Below are positions 42,905 to 43,501 of a stretch of 43,501 nucleotides of DNA, piece after piece (position 1 is the first letter of the stretch; each line of letters opens with the position of its first letter). The notes beneath the pieces are model-generated. The model did no database searches, was not told where the DNA came from, and saw nothing but the letters and a program-made list of their open reading frames with translations. The stretch is taken from contig JAPLUO010000130.1 in the NCBI GenBank assembly GCA_026397595.1, positions 1-43,501 on the forward strand. The letters are read 5' to 3'. The position numbers were made by a program, and so were the translations under genes. The DNA comes from Caldifarciminota bacterium (GTDB lineage: Bacteria; Hydrothermota; Tepidihabitantia; Tepidihabitantales; Tepidihabitantaceae).

Positions 42905-43065
42905 GGAATATCATCCACAGATTTCACAGATTCACACCGATTCTTTGTGTCCCGGACATGAAGTCTCGTCCACGGATTCCACAGATTGACACAGATTAGG
43001 GTCGGGGTTCCGGGCACGACCAGAGAAATCTTCCTTAAATCGGTGTAATCTGTGGATTCAACCTC
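42905..43065. repeat. CACAGATT-type repeats forming an inverted pair
   Basis: Left: CCACAGATTTCACAGATTCA, then CACCGATT. Middle: CCACAGATTGACACAGATT. Right: AATCGGTGTAATCTGTGG, the complement of CCACAGATTACACCGATT. Repeat words of 8-9 bases in a spacer with no gene. Confidence 0.65.
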
Positions 43066-43120
43066 CGACTTCCTCTTCTTCACGTGCAGCTTTGGCGATA
43101 CATATCCTATTCTCGTCGGG

Positions 43121-43162
43121 CCGTAAGCTGTTAGCCGTAAGCCGTCTGCTGTCATCATCCGC
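43121..43162. repeat. Heptad array, core CCGT/CTGT
   Basis: GCCGTAA GCTGTTA, then GCCGTAA GCCGTCT GCTGTCA. Period 7, same core as 24312-24351. Confidence 0.7.
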
Positions 43163-43231
43163 TCGATCAACTCGACCATCTTGTCATGCCGCGCCGAGCA
43201 TGCCTCTGTTCCAACTGCTGTACCGACCCCA

Positions 43232-43501
43232 CTACTGCGCTCCGCGGACAACCGGCACAACCACAAGACCCTGCTCGCCGCACACCACCTGCCAGGAATC
43301 GTGTTCCTTCAGCCTGCCGCTTAGAATCAGTCCGCTCAAAGGGGCTTGGACGAGGGCGGAGGATGGAGGATGGAAGGGATGCCGACTTCGATCCTCATTC
43401 CTCTCTCCTCATTCCTCCTTCCTCTCCTCGAAGTTCCTCTGCAATCGCGTCCAGCCTCGACCGCAGGATTCTCCTCGCGTCCCCCGAATTCCCTGAGTCA
43501 G
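43232..43501 (-). pseudogene. C-terminal fragment of a Clp/Hsp100-type ATPase interrupted by heptad arrays
   Basis: Entering from the right edge the minus strand reads DSGNSGDARRILRSRLDAIA then EEL, the end of a ClpB/ClpC D2-small-domain region. It then runs into heptad repeats (43352-43431) and stops at a TGA within them. Beyond the repeats another frame reads APLSGLILSGRLKEHDSWQV followed by VCGEQGLVVV and a TAG at 43232-43234, matching the usual Clp ending (L-x-G-x-(F/L)-K-E-G-D-x-V). The codon phases before and after the array differ, so the array appears to have been inserted and broken the frame. Only the last ~270 bases are in view, so the state of the rest is unknown. Confidence 0.65.
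43352..43431. repeat. Heptad arrays inside the Clp C-terminus
   Basis: GGAGGAT GGAGGAT GGAAGGG on the left; CCTCATT CCTCTCT, then CCTCATT CCTCCTT CCTCTCC on the right. The two halves are roughly complementary, as in the isomerase insertion at 29236-29357. Confidence 0.75.

Noticed and set aside
43092-43496. Plus-strand gene of 134 codons at the right edge
   Set aside because: It is the complement of the Clp C-terminal remains and heptad arrays; composition is Ser/Pro/Arg-rich as expected for a shadow frame.

Overview
The window is GC-rich bacterial chromosome. Three traits suggest an uncultured lineage of the FCB type (Bacteroidetes/WOR-3-like): secreted beta-propeller proteins with C-terminal sorting-type domains, a secreted protein of a family often labelled 'asparagine synthetase B' in Bacteroidetes, and many genes apparently expressed from leaderless mRNAs. 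The placement is inference; no rRNA gene or other taxonomic marker lies in the window.

Layout. 1-4.2 kb: uvrB (running off the left edge) and a secreted BNR/Asp-box propeller, both on the minus strand behind near-identical promoters. 4.8-8.3 kb: an MFS transporter, a small membrane protein, a DUF559 nuclease-like gene and a decayed antitoxin-like locus. 8.4-13.4 kb: a five-gene ABC-2 exporter (two ATPases, two permeases, HlyD-type adaptor). 13.5-17.3 kb: a DegT-family aminotransferase, hypC, a secreted protein and carbamate kinase. 17.4-17.9 kb: RNase P RNA with promoter and terminator. 18.0-19.4 kb: an IS256-family insertion sequence. 20.3-24.0 kb: a DNA methyltransferase fused to a probable nuclease domain, a small winged-helix-like protein and a polytopic membrane protein. 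24.4-26.0 kb: a CheY-like regulator and a LivK-type binding protein. 26.1-31.5 kb (minus): ptsH, ptsI, a broken SIS sugar isomerase, a sugar nucleotidyltransferase and tgt. 31.7-32.5 kb: an XRE regulator. 33-37.5 kb: three tandem paralogous seven-repeat secreted proteins. 37.6-43.5 kb (minus): a MEMO-AMMECR1 fusion, three 2-hydroxyacyl-CoA dehydratase activator-type proteins, a lipoprotein and an interrupted Clp-ATPase C-terminus.

Two window-wide patterns stand out. (1) Nearly every spacer carries a short degenerate tandem array with strict period, most often 7 bp (constant 3-4 base core plus variable bases), otherwise 6, 8, 9 or 12 bp. Each locus has a different core, but the architecture is the same. 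Similar arrays lie inside genes: they break the frame of a sugar isomerase and of a Clp ATPase, and sit in frame in the aminotransferase and in the three propeller proteins. (2) At least ten genes start 5-11 bases after a -10 box that lies 16-17 bases (mostly 16) from a TTGAC-type -35 box, leaving no room for a ribosome binding site. Secreted proteins instead have ordinary leaders with a good Shine-Dalgarno sequence. The RNase P promoter has the same geometry and puts the RNA 5' end 7 bases after its -10 box, which supports the start assignments.
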